This document shows, piece by piece, positions 43,924 through 54,845 of a stretch of 64,000 bases of DNA. Numbering within the stretch: position 1 is the stretch's first letter; every line of letters begins with the position of its first letter. The DNA comes from Blattamonas nauphoetae (Eukaryota > Preaxostyla > Oxymonadida). The notes beneath the pieces were generated by a model. It did not search any database. It was not told the origin of the DNA and saw only the letters and a list, made by a program, of their open reading frames with translations. Location of the stretch: positions 62,001-126,000 of the forward strand of contig JARBJD010000086.1 in assembly GCA_033064195.1 (NCBI GenBank), in the 5' to 3' direction. A program made the translations under genes and the position numbers.

Positions 43924-45006
43924 ATGAGTGGGGGACTATCAGAAAATCCAGCTGATTTTCATAGCTCAGCTTTCTTCTTTCCGATTTCCGAAATTCGAAA
44001 ACTCTTACCCATCGTCGAAAAGCACTGTTCATCCATTTCGTCCCCACAGACAATATCCACTTGTTCGACGCTCTTTCTCTCTTTGCTGGAGCTAATCAAG
44101 GAGGACCATCCATTTGACGATGATCAGGAGGAGATGGCCGAGAATCTTCTGTCCGTTTTGAGTCCATCGTCTTTTTTCTTCAGCACCGATGATTTGTTGT
44201 ACGACCTCGTTCCGAATCATGAAGATCCTAATTTGGGTCTCGTTGAATCGATCCAGACTCTCCTGTCAGCGCGGAGCCGCCGAATTGTTGAAGCGACGCT
44301 CTCATTTCTAACGGCCACGTTTGGCCGTTCCGGGTCTGGTCAAAAATTGAGGCTGATCTCTCACAACATCGTCACAAGACTCTTTGCTGCTCTCCAACCA
44401 CGTCTGGAAGCACTTCCAAAGGATCTGAAGTTGGAGGACAGCATCGTCGCTGTTCTCTCGTCACTCCTGCCGTTCTCGCATGACATGAAGATGAACTACC
44501 CACACGACACAAATTCCGGACGGGCAGCATTTGAGACGTGGTTGACACTTGGAGTGGCTCCATGCAGTGATTATCTCGTGTGTCTGAGCCAGAATCGTGT
44601 CTGGCCATTCGCTCTCTACACAGGATCGTTAATCGATCTTTTAAGATCTCTCTTGTTCACAATTCCGTTCTACTCGTCGCCTCTCGCTGTGAATCCATTT
44701 GCATCCTTCTCAATGTGCTTCTTCTCGTCATTCACTCTCTCAGACACGACAGACAATCATGACGGCATATTCCAGGCCATACGTGCCATACTCTTACACA
44801 CGAAACAAATCGGAGGGCAGGTGGCTGTGAACGGAAGGGAAGCCTTTCGAATATGGCAGAACGAAGGGTTGGATGACACTGTCGACAAACACTTGACAAA
44901 GCCGGATCGAATCCAAGTTTGGGCGACGGTCACTTACGCTAAGCAGTTTGGACGCCTGATTGGAATGAACCTTTCGATCGGAATTCAGGGAATGATCGAG
45001 TTTTGA
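43924..45006 (+). CDS. Helical-repeat-type family protein, single exon
   Basis: 360 residues, intact, ATG to TGA, without a visible intron. It is mostly helical and hydrophobic-patterned (TISTCSTLFLSLLELI; LVESIQTLLSARSRRIVEAT; SHNIVTRLFAAL), which would fit an armadillo/HEAT-like solenoid. The C-terminal part (CSDYLVCLSQNRVWPFALYT ... EAFRIWQNEGLDDTVDKHL ... FGRLIGMNLS) matches the same region of the broken gene at 775-7340. I know the family only as a multicopy hypothetical one in Blattamonas. Neither signal peptide nor membrane helix is obvious, so it is probably cytosolic. It runs divergently from the surface gene. Confidence 0.8.
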   Translation: MSGGLSENPADFHSSAFFFPISEIRKLLPIVEKHCSSISSPQTISTCSTLFLSLLELIKEDHPFDDDQEEMAENLLSVLSPSSFFFSTDDLLYDLVPNHEDPNLGLVESIQTLLSARSRRIVEATLSFLTATFGRSGSGQKLRLISHNIVTRLFAALQPRLEALPKDLKLEDSIVAVLSSLLPFSHDMKMNYPHDTNSGRAAFETWLTLGVAPCSDYLVCLSQNRVWPFALYTGSLIDLLRSLLFTIPFYSSPLAVNPFASFSMCFFSSFTLSDTTDNHDGIFQAIRAILLHTKQIGGQVAVNGREAFRIWQNEGLDDTVDKHLTKPDRIQVWATVTYAKQFGRLIGMNLSIGIQGMIEF

Positions 45007-45310
45007 GTCGATCATGATTTGATCACGTCAGAGAGCTTATTTGTCTTATATTGAGAGATTTTCACACTTTTTTGTCTGAAACAATCATCAATGAAATCTC
45101 CAGCGTGAACCAACAGGTCGTGACAAGTATGAGCGAACCAACGAACAAGTCTGGATTCAATGTCACAATCCATGGTGAGCTTTTCACTGAAATCAGATTT
45201 GACAGATCAATTCTTCTCAAAAAAAGTGGATAGCTTAATACGTGCCTCTTTCTCATTCTCCATCGACCTCCTTTCTCTCCCTTCTCGTTCCTTTCGCAAA
45301 AGTTCTGTCA

Positions 45311-48300
45311 TTACCATCTTGAATTTGGTCGACTTGATAAACCAAATCTCCGCCAGATCGATCTCAACATGGACTGATCATGTTCAGGTTGAAACAGATG
45401 TTGTCTGCGGAACGGTTCATTTCGAATGAAGTCCTCATCACAAAATCCACCAAAATCTCGATGGTTGTCTCGTCTCACTTGACGTTGTCGACCGTCAACT
45501 AACTTAAAAAATGGACGACGTCGAGTATGTTGATGTGGTGGATCAACACGACCTTGCACGTTTGTTCCTTTCAACTTGTTCAGAAACGTCATCGAGAACG
45601 AGTCGAGAACGAGATCACTTCTGTCCTCCATCCCTTCTTCAGACAGAACGAGTACAATCTGTCGCAATGGTTGGTTTGATCGATTCTGACTCAACTCGAA
45701 CATGCTGCGGAACTTTGAGTAAAGACTCAATGATGATGGGATTGTGTCCAGACGAACGAGAGCGATGGAAAGGACGGAGAGAAGAGAGGAGAGAGGAAGC
45801 GTGGAGAGAGCGGATGGAGTTCCTGCGTGGAAAAGACACAGAACGAGAGAGAGGAACACGTTCAGCCATTGTGAGGGTTCAACATCCTTCCAAGAAATGT
45901 CCATTCTATCTGTGGATGAAGGAACGACAATTTTGAGAATTCGAGATAGGAAGGGAGCGAGCGGAACGAAAGTGGAAGCTGAAATCGATGCTGGGTCGTC
46001 TGGAATGACAATATCATGGAGAGCGATGATGAGTTGTTTGGGAGTTGTGGTTCTGTCATTCTGAGCGAGACTGATCCCAAGTGGATCGTCAGGAGTCAGA
46101 GGACACGAAGAGCTCGCTTGTCTCTCCTCCAAAATGAGACAGACAATTTCTGTTATTTCCTTTGCGATTTCAGTGATCAGACTATTGTTCAGTTCAGAAA
46201 AAAGTGTCGAAAGAGAGATCGGGTTTTCAGGTTGATTGTATCTGTCAGTGAATGGAGAATGAGTCCGAGCATCGTATCGAAGATGGAACATCTGGTGTGG
46301 ATCCAGCCTGATTGAGAGAAGGATGAAGGCGACAATCGATGAGAATGGTTGTCTGGTGACGGATGCCTGGTGGATGCCTCTGAACGGAGCTGTGACTCGG
46401 CTGATCGAGAAAGGTGTTGGGGTGTTTCGTGTTCGCTCTTCGATCATCTGAAGAAGTGGCAGGAGGGAGCGAAGAAGGGAGACATCAGTGGTCACTGCCA
46501 GCGAGACCAGCGAGTCGATGGCAGGGCTTGGGTCGAACGAATCAAAGTTTATCAGAAATCGGAACACTTCCAAACATGACACAACAATCTGCGACGTCAT
46601 CTCATCCTTCCCCACAGCACATCCCTCCTCCACTCCTTCCCGGCGACGAGCAGCAACCACATTCAGAGTATTCAACATGAGATCTCGCAGTTCTGGTTTT
46701 CGATCGATGTTGAGGACCCGATCAGCGAGTGTGTGAAACTCGACTTTTGCGACAGTGTCCCCAATCTGAGCCAAGGCAGCTGCGACCAACGGAAGATTGT
46801 CAAGACGACCAGCGAACTCGATAACACGATCGAATACTTCAGGATTCGAGCCGAGACGAAAATTGACGCGTGGGGCTGACCTGATCGTGTCAACAGACAA
46901 GATGAGAAATGCTTGTGCATCGTTCTTCACTCTCATCACTTCTGTCGAGTAATCTCGATCATCCCTCGAAACAACAGCGAGTTGGGTCAACAGTTTCCAC
47001 CTCTCTTCGCCCTGAGCTGTTCTCAGTTTCTCGACAATGCACAATTCGAATGATGGTTGATATCTGTGATTCAGGTCCAACAAGTGAGTCTCTGGATTGA
47101 TGCAGGAGAGTAATTCTGCAGTTTTTCTCGTTTCTGTGAGGAAAGCGATGGGAGTGTTGTAGGAATTCGCTGTCGCTATTTCGATCAAGACTTCCACAAC
47201 TCTCTCGAAAGATGTGTGAACGGGATGTTTCATTGATTTGTAGATTGATTTGAAGGATGACAGAAATATGGCTTGTGATTCTGGTCCCAGAAATGGGAAG
47301 AGATGGACAAAAGTGATGTCTCTTCTCTCCTCGTCTGCGTCCTTCATGTTTCGTTCCCATGCAGAAACGCGGAAGACGAGATTGATTTGGATTTCAACCA
47401 GGTTTGTCAGAGCAGTGAGTGCAGATGGTTGGTTAGGATCATTCCACACACTTGTTTGTTGTGACAATCCGCACAGCTCGGGAGAGAAGAATGGGAAGGA
47501 GTGAGAGAGTGCGGTGGTCGAGTGAAGCGCGTTCACAAGACATCCAGCGAAATGAACCCGAAGCTTGATCGCGAAGTCAATGGCTTCGTCTGTGCAGGAG
47601 AAATCAGATAGAGCCTTCGTCATCACAGAACAACCAGCTTCGGCACAAATCGACAAAGAAGAACCATTCTTGTGAGTCGAGTCTCCCAAGATCTGAGAAT
47701 GTCGAGGGGTGAAGGCATCGCTGAGAGTGAAGGTCGTTGGAGTGGCGAAAAGGAGAGCCTCGGTGTGTGGTGTGGACAGGCCAAATATGTTTGAGAAGAC
47801 AGACACAGCAGCGGTCGACAGGTCGTCGTTCGTGCTCGCAGCGAAGAGAATGAGGAGAGTGAGAGGAGGAGATGGGAGCGGGTGAAACTTACTTTCGTGA
47901 GATATCGGATTCTTTCTCGCTTCTTCGAATATGTTGAGCAGCACAATCCAATTCTGTGTCGCTCGACCAAACTCGAGGCAGTGCGGTTCAGATGGATCGT
48001 CAGACACAACTCGAACTGAACTCAAAACGGTCGCAACGGTGATTTCTAAAATTGGTCTCGCGTGCGTCTCGATGAGGCGACGGAAGAAGACAGGGTTTGT
48101 GCTGGCCATGTGGAAAAAGGAGCTGGCAGGGTCGGTGAACGAGCGAGGGGAGAGGAGGGAGTGGAGAGGGAATGTTGGGTCGAGGAGCGGTTCGCTGAGT
48201 TTGATGAAGAGAGGAGAGGAAGACTGGCTGAGTGTGGAGATGAGATTGAAGTGTCGATCGTGACAGAAGAGAATGTTGGATAGAGAGGAGAGATAAATTG

Positions 48301-49402
48301 TTCCGAGAAACGAGTCGATGAGGTCGGGATGGGCTGAGGAAGAGATGAAAGAGTGAGGACGATCAAAAGGGCACACCATTCAGAAAGGTTGCAGTGTGTT
48401 GGAGGCATTGAGAAAGAAGATTCATGCGAGGGTTTTCATCAGGATTGTCATCAGTGAGGATCCAGCCTGCGAGAATGTTGACATATTCAGCTATTTTCTT
48501 CATTGGAGCCTGAAGAGATTGTCGGAAAAAAGTGAAAGATCAAACATAGTTATCTTGTGAGATTTTCAGGATTTGTTGCAATAATCCAAAATCGTTGTCC
48601 ATCCATGAGTGTTCAAATTGTTTACGGATTGTGGCTTTCCAAAAGGAGCGAAAATTGGTGACAATAGTTTCATAGACTCCATCACCAATACCAAGGATGG
48701 CACATGCCATCACTTCATTGCACAAAATGTCCATCATCGACGAAAAAGTGGACAAATAATTGGGATGGTTCTTGACGAGATATTGTTCAGGTTCGCAGAG
48801 AAAACTGCTGAAAAGAGATGAAAGATCTTCTGAGAGAGCTGGAATCGAAATCAGGGGGCTGAGTTCAGAAATTTTGGCAAGTTGGACAAGTCGATGGTTG
48901 TTGGTCTGATTCGGTTGGATCTGCTCGAGAATCAATCGAGAGAATCCCGAAGTGTGGAAGAGAGCGATCACATCTTCATCGGAGGACACTGAAACAATCA
49001 AAAAAGGAGAAACAAACCGATTGTTGCGAGAGACTTGAAATCGATTTCCTGGAGATGAGAACATAGAATGGGGAGAATTTTGAATGAACAGAGCAAACTT
49101 GACTTTCACGTCGAGATAAGGCAATTCCAAATCGATGAAGATAATCATTTCGATCATCGTTAGTCCCGTGGATCAAACATCCTGAAGAGAACACAAAATG
49201 TCGAAGAATGTCATGGAAACACACTTCGTAGAAGAGAAACTAGAGATCGTTGAAAATCTTGAAGAGAATGCTCATTTGGGTCTGAATATGAAGCGATAAG
49301 GGCATTGAAACGTTTGTCGAGATTGTTCTCGGCTTCTGCCAAAGTTAAAGCATCTAAACTGACTATTCTTGATGTAAGAGAAGTAGCACTTGCTGCATTC
49401 AT
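45311..49402 (-). CDS. Large helical protein with five tiny introns
   Basis: Starts at 49402 (MNAASATSLTSRIVSLDAL). Introns that keep the frame lie at 49182-49224, 49049-49098, 48989-49017, 48510-48545 and 48334-48376 (43, 50, 29, 36 and 43 nt). All are GT-AG with donors GTGTG or GTTTG. Exon three is only 31 nt. The last exon, from 48333, stays open to 45311, though the final ~60 residues after LNKLKGTNVQ change character and may hide a further intron near 45550. The product is about 1,250 residues, leucine-rich and helical (SSPLFIKLSEPLLD; VVEVLIEIATANS; VEIQINLVFRVSAWE), with no enzyme motif. A solenoid scaffold is a reasonable guess. The phrase DDPSEPHCLEFGRATQNW is one I recall from related Blattamonas proteins. 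Confidence 0.75.
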
Positions 49403-50837
49403 TCTTTCAGGATGAATAAATTATCACAGAATTTGTGGGTCCTTTTAAAAGTTGTGGGAAGCAGCGATCTGATCAGGCCAAACTTCAACTTTACTCGAGT
49501 CTCGGCTTCGAAGTCACACCCGGTACGATCTACCATGGACAGAGTTCATGTGTAGTTTGTTTGAGCTAACTTCTGGTGCATGCCATCGCACTCATTTACT
49601 CGCTTGATGAGAAAACGGTGATCATCATTCCAATAAGGGAGATGGTTGAAGTGAAGATCACGCACAGCGAACCAAAAAAGTGTGCTCCATCGGTGTGTAC
49701 GACTGCAAACGGAATGATGGTCTCGCGAAGGTGAGGTGTGAAAAAAGGCTTCAAGTCTCCCTTTGAAAGATGACAGAGTGATCGAGAAAGAGACATTTCA
49801 CTGACGATCCAGAAGGAATCAAACAGAATCATTGAATGGTTGCGTCTTCGTGTCGAAGGGATCATAGACATCTATCCTGCCGATCTGTGAACGTTGCCTG
49901 GTTGGGCGGTATGGAAGCTGGCCTTTTTGCCAGTCGAGGTCAGCCCTATCATCATGATCCTTTTGTTCTTCCGTTAAAGCACCTTGACCTGACGGAGGGG
50001 GCTGGGTGGAAGTGAATCTCCGATTCCGAGCTGTTATGCACTGGCTGCGTCCCAATGTCACCAGATTTGGACGAGTAGAACGGAGGCTGGTTCTTCGACT
50101 CAACGTTGAAATCCACATCTGCTGGATATGTACTTGAAAGGACGGAAGATATCGTCACCTTTCGCTGAATCATTGTTTGAAGGTGTCCCGAAAAATGAAG
50201 TGACCGTGGTCTGTGAGTGATGAACCCGAAAGTGTTTGAGTGGACATGAAAGTCACTCGAAACGATCGAATATGTATCTGAAGGAGACGACGAGATTCTA
50301 TGTTGGGTTTCCCATCAGAAGTCATCATGCACAGGCTGTTCCCCATCATCATCTCCTTCTAACGTGGAAAACGGAGGCTGGTTCCCCCACATCCCCCGTC
50401 TTAAGACGTATTCTGTCCAGTCTTGGTCTTTCGTCGGAGGAGAGTTGGAAAGTGATTCAGAAAATGAATAATAGTTCCCCGACCAAGCCGGACTTGTTCA
50501 TCAAGTCGGACAAAGGGTAGGTATGTCAAGGATACCTCCTTATTTGACTGTAAAGTTGATTGATAATCGCTTTACGGCTTCAACAAAGAGTTTGAGAACG
50601 ATCAGACCATTCATTGTATTTGTTCACTTCCCTCATCCATTTTTGCTATTCTCACACAATAGCCAATCGAGCAAAGAGGTGAAGTGATTAAATAACATTT
50701 GGAACTATTTAGATGTATGTTCAGTTCATCCCCCCATCGAGGATGAGAATGGATCCATCGAAGAAGAAGTTGACGACGGAGAGTTTTGTGGGTGCCAATT
50801 GATTGTTTTCAGCCTCTCGCAACCAATTGAAGCGGAT
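49403..50837. other. No secure gene; short minus-strand frames
   Basis: Minus frames at 50352-50170, 50173-49952, 50118-49819 and 49871-49596 could be exons of one decayed gene. The last has a single hydrophobic stretch (FFGSLCVIFTSTISLIGMMI). A plus frame at 50236-50520 is the longest other one. I recognise none. Confidence 0.4.
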
Positions 50838-52238
50838 TCAGACGACTTGTATCATTTTTGCTTGGAATGGAGAATGTGAATGAGATTCTGTTTGCCTCAT
50901 CTCGGATCTACTGTGAAAAAAGTGAGGAAACCTTAAAATTGCAATCATAAGGCAGTTTGAGGAACACACCATCATTCCAAGATCCAAGTAGTTGGGATGA
51001 ATGCCATTGGAGATCTTGTTGAGCATGCCATTCCGGAAGTGAACAGATTCCATCTTATTGAGAGGAATGAGAGATACAAACATCCAAAGACCTTTATCCT
51101 GCAGAAAGGTCGTCGGATGCGTGATTCTTGCGGGTCGGAGAAGACCTTCGTAGAATGAAAACAAGAACATTTTCAACCTCAAAATTGGTCTGTCAAGGTG
51201 CACATTATGAATATAGCGTGGAGACACATCACTAACATCAATGCTGAAGTGAGTTTAGACCTCCGAGAACTGTGATGCATGTCCATTCAGGTTCGGATTT
51301 GAAAAAGCACCCATTGATCGTGTCTTTCTTCTCAGAAATACCAATTTTTACTCAACACTCGCATATCGAAATGAAGAAATTATCATGCAACTAGAAAGTA
51401 TTGTTGTCCTACCTGATGAACAAGTCCGGCCTAATCGGAGGACTATAAGTCGATAGGAGCAGAGATTTTCCAACACCAGTTGGTCCAAAAAATGTGACTT
51501 TGACTTTCTTCACAGTGTCGTCTTGTCCGTCTCCTGAATCATTGTTTGAATCATCCTCACCTGACGAAGGTGTCTGGGTCGGTGTCGGGGATATAGAGAC
51601 ACTGAAAGAATAGCTGCCCGAACCAGTGGAATTTGAGCTGAACCAGTCGCTAGAGAAGGAGGACTGAGAATCGGATAAAGATTTTGGAGATCCAGGTGAT
51701 TTCTGGGGAACTGAAACGAGTGTTGGGGGAGCGTCTGATGGCAAATTGTCTAAATGTGGATGGGTGTGATGGAGAGGAAGTTCACTCGAATGGGTCGGAT
51801 CTTGATCAGAAGGAGTCTGGGTGATTTCTTGTGATATATCCAATCCATCTTGCGGTTCGTATTGGAAATTCGGATTTTGGCAATCGAGAATGGAGAGAAG
51901 AGAGTGAGTGAATCCAACTCGTCTGACGGGCTGACCTGAATCGTCGCATCCAAATGCGTCCGAATTTGGATGGTTCTGTGTACGATCTCGAGAGAGGCTC
52001 TCTAGACGAGGATTTTGTTGCTGGATGGCGACCGTTTTAGCTTTCGGAATGAAGCTTGGTGCATTTTTCTTCATGTCAGAAGTGGGGACGAATCCAGACG
52101 TTGATGACTCGCCAGGGTGGTGTAAATTCGGATATTTGATATCGATAGCGACGAGAGACAAATGATGGTGTTCCTCTCCTTTGACAGGGCGAATTAAACC
52201 ATCGTCTCCTTGTTCGGAGTCGTTTGGGTTTTGACTCA
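50838..52238 (-). pseudogene. GTPase-like gene with a disordered N-terminal part
   Basis: The 52238-51409 part is Ser/Pro-rich and disordered, with a PAM2-like motif (MKKNAPSFIP) and, at its end, a P-loop (KVTFFGPTGVGKSLLLSTY) of the Ras/Rab type. A possible short intron follows (GTAGG...TAG). A second minus frame at 51227-50838 (ILRLKMFLFSFYEGLLRPAR; LWMFVSLIPLNKMESVHF) has the spacing of the middle of a Ras-like GTPase, but the usual DxxG and NKxD motifs are not seen. The true N-terminus is cut off by a MITE at 52239, which supplies the first in-frame ATG at 52269. Whether a protein is still made is doubtful. Confidence 0.5.
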
Positions 52239-52586
52239 CAGTGCTCCGAAAAACCCGATAAGCACTCAAAACCCGTTTTTATTCGATTACATTCTGATTT
52301 TCAACTATAGTGCTAAAAATTTGTTTTCTAATCTCTTAAAAACATGTTTTCAATCGTTTATTGAGAGAGAGAATTACCAGAAATCACTCTAAACAATGAC
52401 GCAGTTGATGAAGAATGGGGAACAGTACTAACTCTCCGCCGCTTCTTGATTGTTAAAACCAGGCTAGATCATGGTGTTTATGTCCATAAAGTCAAATTTC
52501 AAAAGGTAGCTTAAAATGAAATGATAATAGAGTATATTTCGGTTTATTTCGGGTTTTTCGGCAGAAACGGGTTTTTCAGAACACTG
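52239..52586. mobile_element. 348-bp MITE in the GTPase-like gene
   Basis: Inverted ends CAGTGCTCCGAAAAACCCG at the left and CAGTGTTCTGAAAAACCCG read inward from the right. TCA flanks both sides (52236-52238 and 52587-52589), a 3-bp duplication. Without it the host would read LEVSQNPND, and the related copy at 53488 has LEVSRD at the same point. Confidence 0.8.
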
Positions 52587-52974
52587 TCACTTCCAGGGAT
52601 CCAAAAAATCAAATCGTACATCTCATCTATTTCATCATGTTATATTCAACATTCTGTCATTCTTGAGTTGTTTAGAAGCTGTTTTTAAACAAGATAACAA
52701 TTTCAAGAGATACGTGTGTTGAAATAATCACAAGAAAAACAAACATCAAAATGTAAGCTTAATAAAGATAGAGGAAGGATAGATGACTGAAAACATCATC
52801 ATCTGGTACATTAAAGTAGACAACGGTGAGATAGCTCGTTGAATGGACGGTACTCAGTTCTCTAGCCAATCTTGACAATTGATGTTGTTTTTTGAACCCT
52901 TTCCAAAGCAACAGTGATCTTGACAGAGAAGAATGATTTTGTACGAAACTAAGATCTGGATGAGCCAGTTCACT

Positions 52975-53229
52975 TCAGCTGACAATGCAGAATCCATCGT
53001 CGAGCAGCAAGTTCGTGATTGTAACTGCATCGGCAGGTGTCGCGAATATGTTCGGAGATGAAACACTAAACAACCTATATTGTCCAACAGTTTCGGGTGT
53101 TCGAACCAATGAGAGCGATGATAAGAGCGGAGTGCTGGGAGATGGAGAATTGGATGGCCAACTGCATTGGACAGTCTTAAATGAATATTGAGGAAAAATT
53201 GAATCGAAATGTTGATAGAGACATACCAT
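52975..53229 (-). pseudogene. N-terminal module of the PAM2/GTPase-like family, fragment
   Basis: Minus frame of 84 codons with SLVRTPETVGQYRLFSV and ATPADAVTITNLLLDDG. This resembles SIGSRTYRLRSSW ... RMDTLNDIAQTITSFF in the copy at 53488-54159. It may be the displaced 5' part of the gene interrupted at 52239. Confidence 0.35.
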
Positions 53230-53487
53230 TGATGAAAGTGTACTATTGGGAGGAATGGTGAATGGATAGGAAGAAAGATAATGATATGATCAGACCCATA
53301 TCACCAAAACTCCAATTTTCACTTGACAACATGATGATGTTCTGATTGACTCTTTTTCAATGAAAAAGCCTTCCGTCAACGATTTAAGTGTTTTGAATGA
53401 ACAAGAATGAGTTTGTGCACAACTGACAAATTGACAAATCGAGACCAAATTGAAAAACAAATTGAAAATGGGGCCAATTTGGTTTTT

Positions 53488-54263
53488 TCAATCCCTGCTC
53501 ACTTCCAACGGTGATTGCTGGTTGATGATGGAAGGAGAGGATTGTGGTGTGTTGTCTGGAGCAATGTTTGCTGGATGAGGACTTGATTGTGGGGTTGTGG
53601 TTCCTTTATCTCTTGGGACAAAGCTTGGGGCGTTTTTCTTCATTTGAGATGTCTGACCTTGAAGTGGGGGCATAGAAAGAGTGGAAACCACTGGTTGGAG
53701 GGTCTGTACGGACAGTTTCGCCTGAATGGGCTGAGGAGGAGCAGGAAGAGTGACGGGGTGTCTGACTGTGTACTGTTTGAGAATGTGTTCCGCTAAATTT
53801 GAGGAAGGGGACGTTGAGTCTTGTTTTGAACAATGAGAAACGGCCACATTGGCTTGTTGTTCTCCATTCTCCGTTTCAGGGAAGAAGACTTCGAAAGAGG
53901 AGAGCGGCGACGTTTCAGAGAGGTCAAAGAGTACATGAGTAGCAGAAAAATCTGTGATGAAGAAAGAGGTGATGGTTTGAGCAATGTCATTCAGAGTATC
54001 CATCCGATCTGGTGATGGAAGTGATTGGCACAGCGGCCACGAAGATCTCAGTCGGTAAGTGCGACTGCCGATGGAAGTGAATGCAGAATCAATCGTCTCT
54101 TCGCTTTCAGATGAAGAAATGAAGAGGTCGGTGCCAGTTGAGGACCATTTCGGTCCCAATCGTTCAGTGTCTCTCCATGCGGGTCACGGAAGGCCTCAAT
54201 GACAGATATTGGAGTCTGAGGACACAAATAAGTTTCTGTTGAACTTGTTTGTTCCGTAGACAA
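53488..54263 (-). pseudogene. Second copy of the PAM2-like disordered protein
   Basis: A 5' frame (54263-54140: MSTEQTSSTETYLCPQTPIS ... GETLNDWDRNGP) shifts by one base into the frame that runs to 53488. That frame has a compact module (TYRLRSSWPLCQSLPSPDR; IAQTITSFFITDFSATHVLF) followed by a Gln/Pro/Ser-rich region and MKKNAPSFVPRDK, a PAM2-like motif identical to the one at 51.9-52.1 kb over MKKNAPSF. It ends LEVSRD-TGA without the P-loop. No function known; binding of a poly(A)-binding-protein MLLE domain is an inference from the motif. The frame change may be real or a sequencing error. Confidence 0.5.
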
Positions 54264-54567
54264 GGAACTATTGACGGGAGAAAATCTTGTGCCTAACCAA
54301 GCAAAGGGATGGGAGTGTTGTTTGGTTGTATGACCACCTGGGCTTTCGGTTCTGGTGTTGCAAGGAGCGGTTGTCTTGGCATGTTAATTGGATTGGACGT
54401 TGCCAATGTTGGACTGGACAATCGACCTCAATTGGACATTCATTTTTCGACTTGCTTCTCTCATCCTCAATTCACTCATTCAATCATTTTCACAAAGAAA
54501 TGACAATAATTACTTAAGAAATAGAGAAATGGAGATAATTTGATCATATTTAGCCAAGTGTGAATCT
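54264..54567. other. No gene recognised; GGAC-type traces
   Basis: Scattered GGAC/GTCC blocks near 54385-54440 recall the GGAC-rich repeat family but are too diverged to delimit. Confidence 0.4.
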
Positions 54568-54742
54568 CGACTTGATCCACCCACCATTGGACGTCATTGG
54601 ACGTGACTGGACATTTCGCTGAAACTTTTTCTGTAGTCTACACAATTAGTGCATTCCGTTTTCTGTGTTTTCGGAGAGTCGGCAGAATTGATAATCCAAT
54701 TGACGTCCAGGACTGGACGTCCAATCGACTTTATAATGGGGA
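54568..54742 (-). repeat. GGAC-rich repeat, copy 3, diverged
   Basis: Reads as the reverse complement of copy 1. CTTGATCCACCCACCATTGG at its left matches the right end of copy 1, CAATTAGTGCATTCCGTTTT lies in the middle, and GTCCAATCGACTTTATAATG corresponds to the GTGTCGATTGGAC start. Confidence 0.6.
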
Positions 54743-54845
54743 GCAGTTGGTTCACCCTATCGATGTTGGTTTGTCTATTTCATTCATCTCTCATCTGATC
54801 GGCGAATAGAACATCTCCTCTCTGACAGGTAACCCTGCGGAATCA

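Noticed and set aside
49596-49871. ERGIC/Erv-like C-terminal segment (FFGSLCVIFTSTISLIGMMI)
   Set aside because: The hydrophobic pattern is suggestive, but the conserved motifs of that family upstream are absent.
50236-50520. Plus-strand frame whose end (KPDLFIK) resembles RPDLFIR at the end of the P-loop exon
   Set aside because: The match rests on a 19-nt stretch in inverse orientation and nothing around it is similar.
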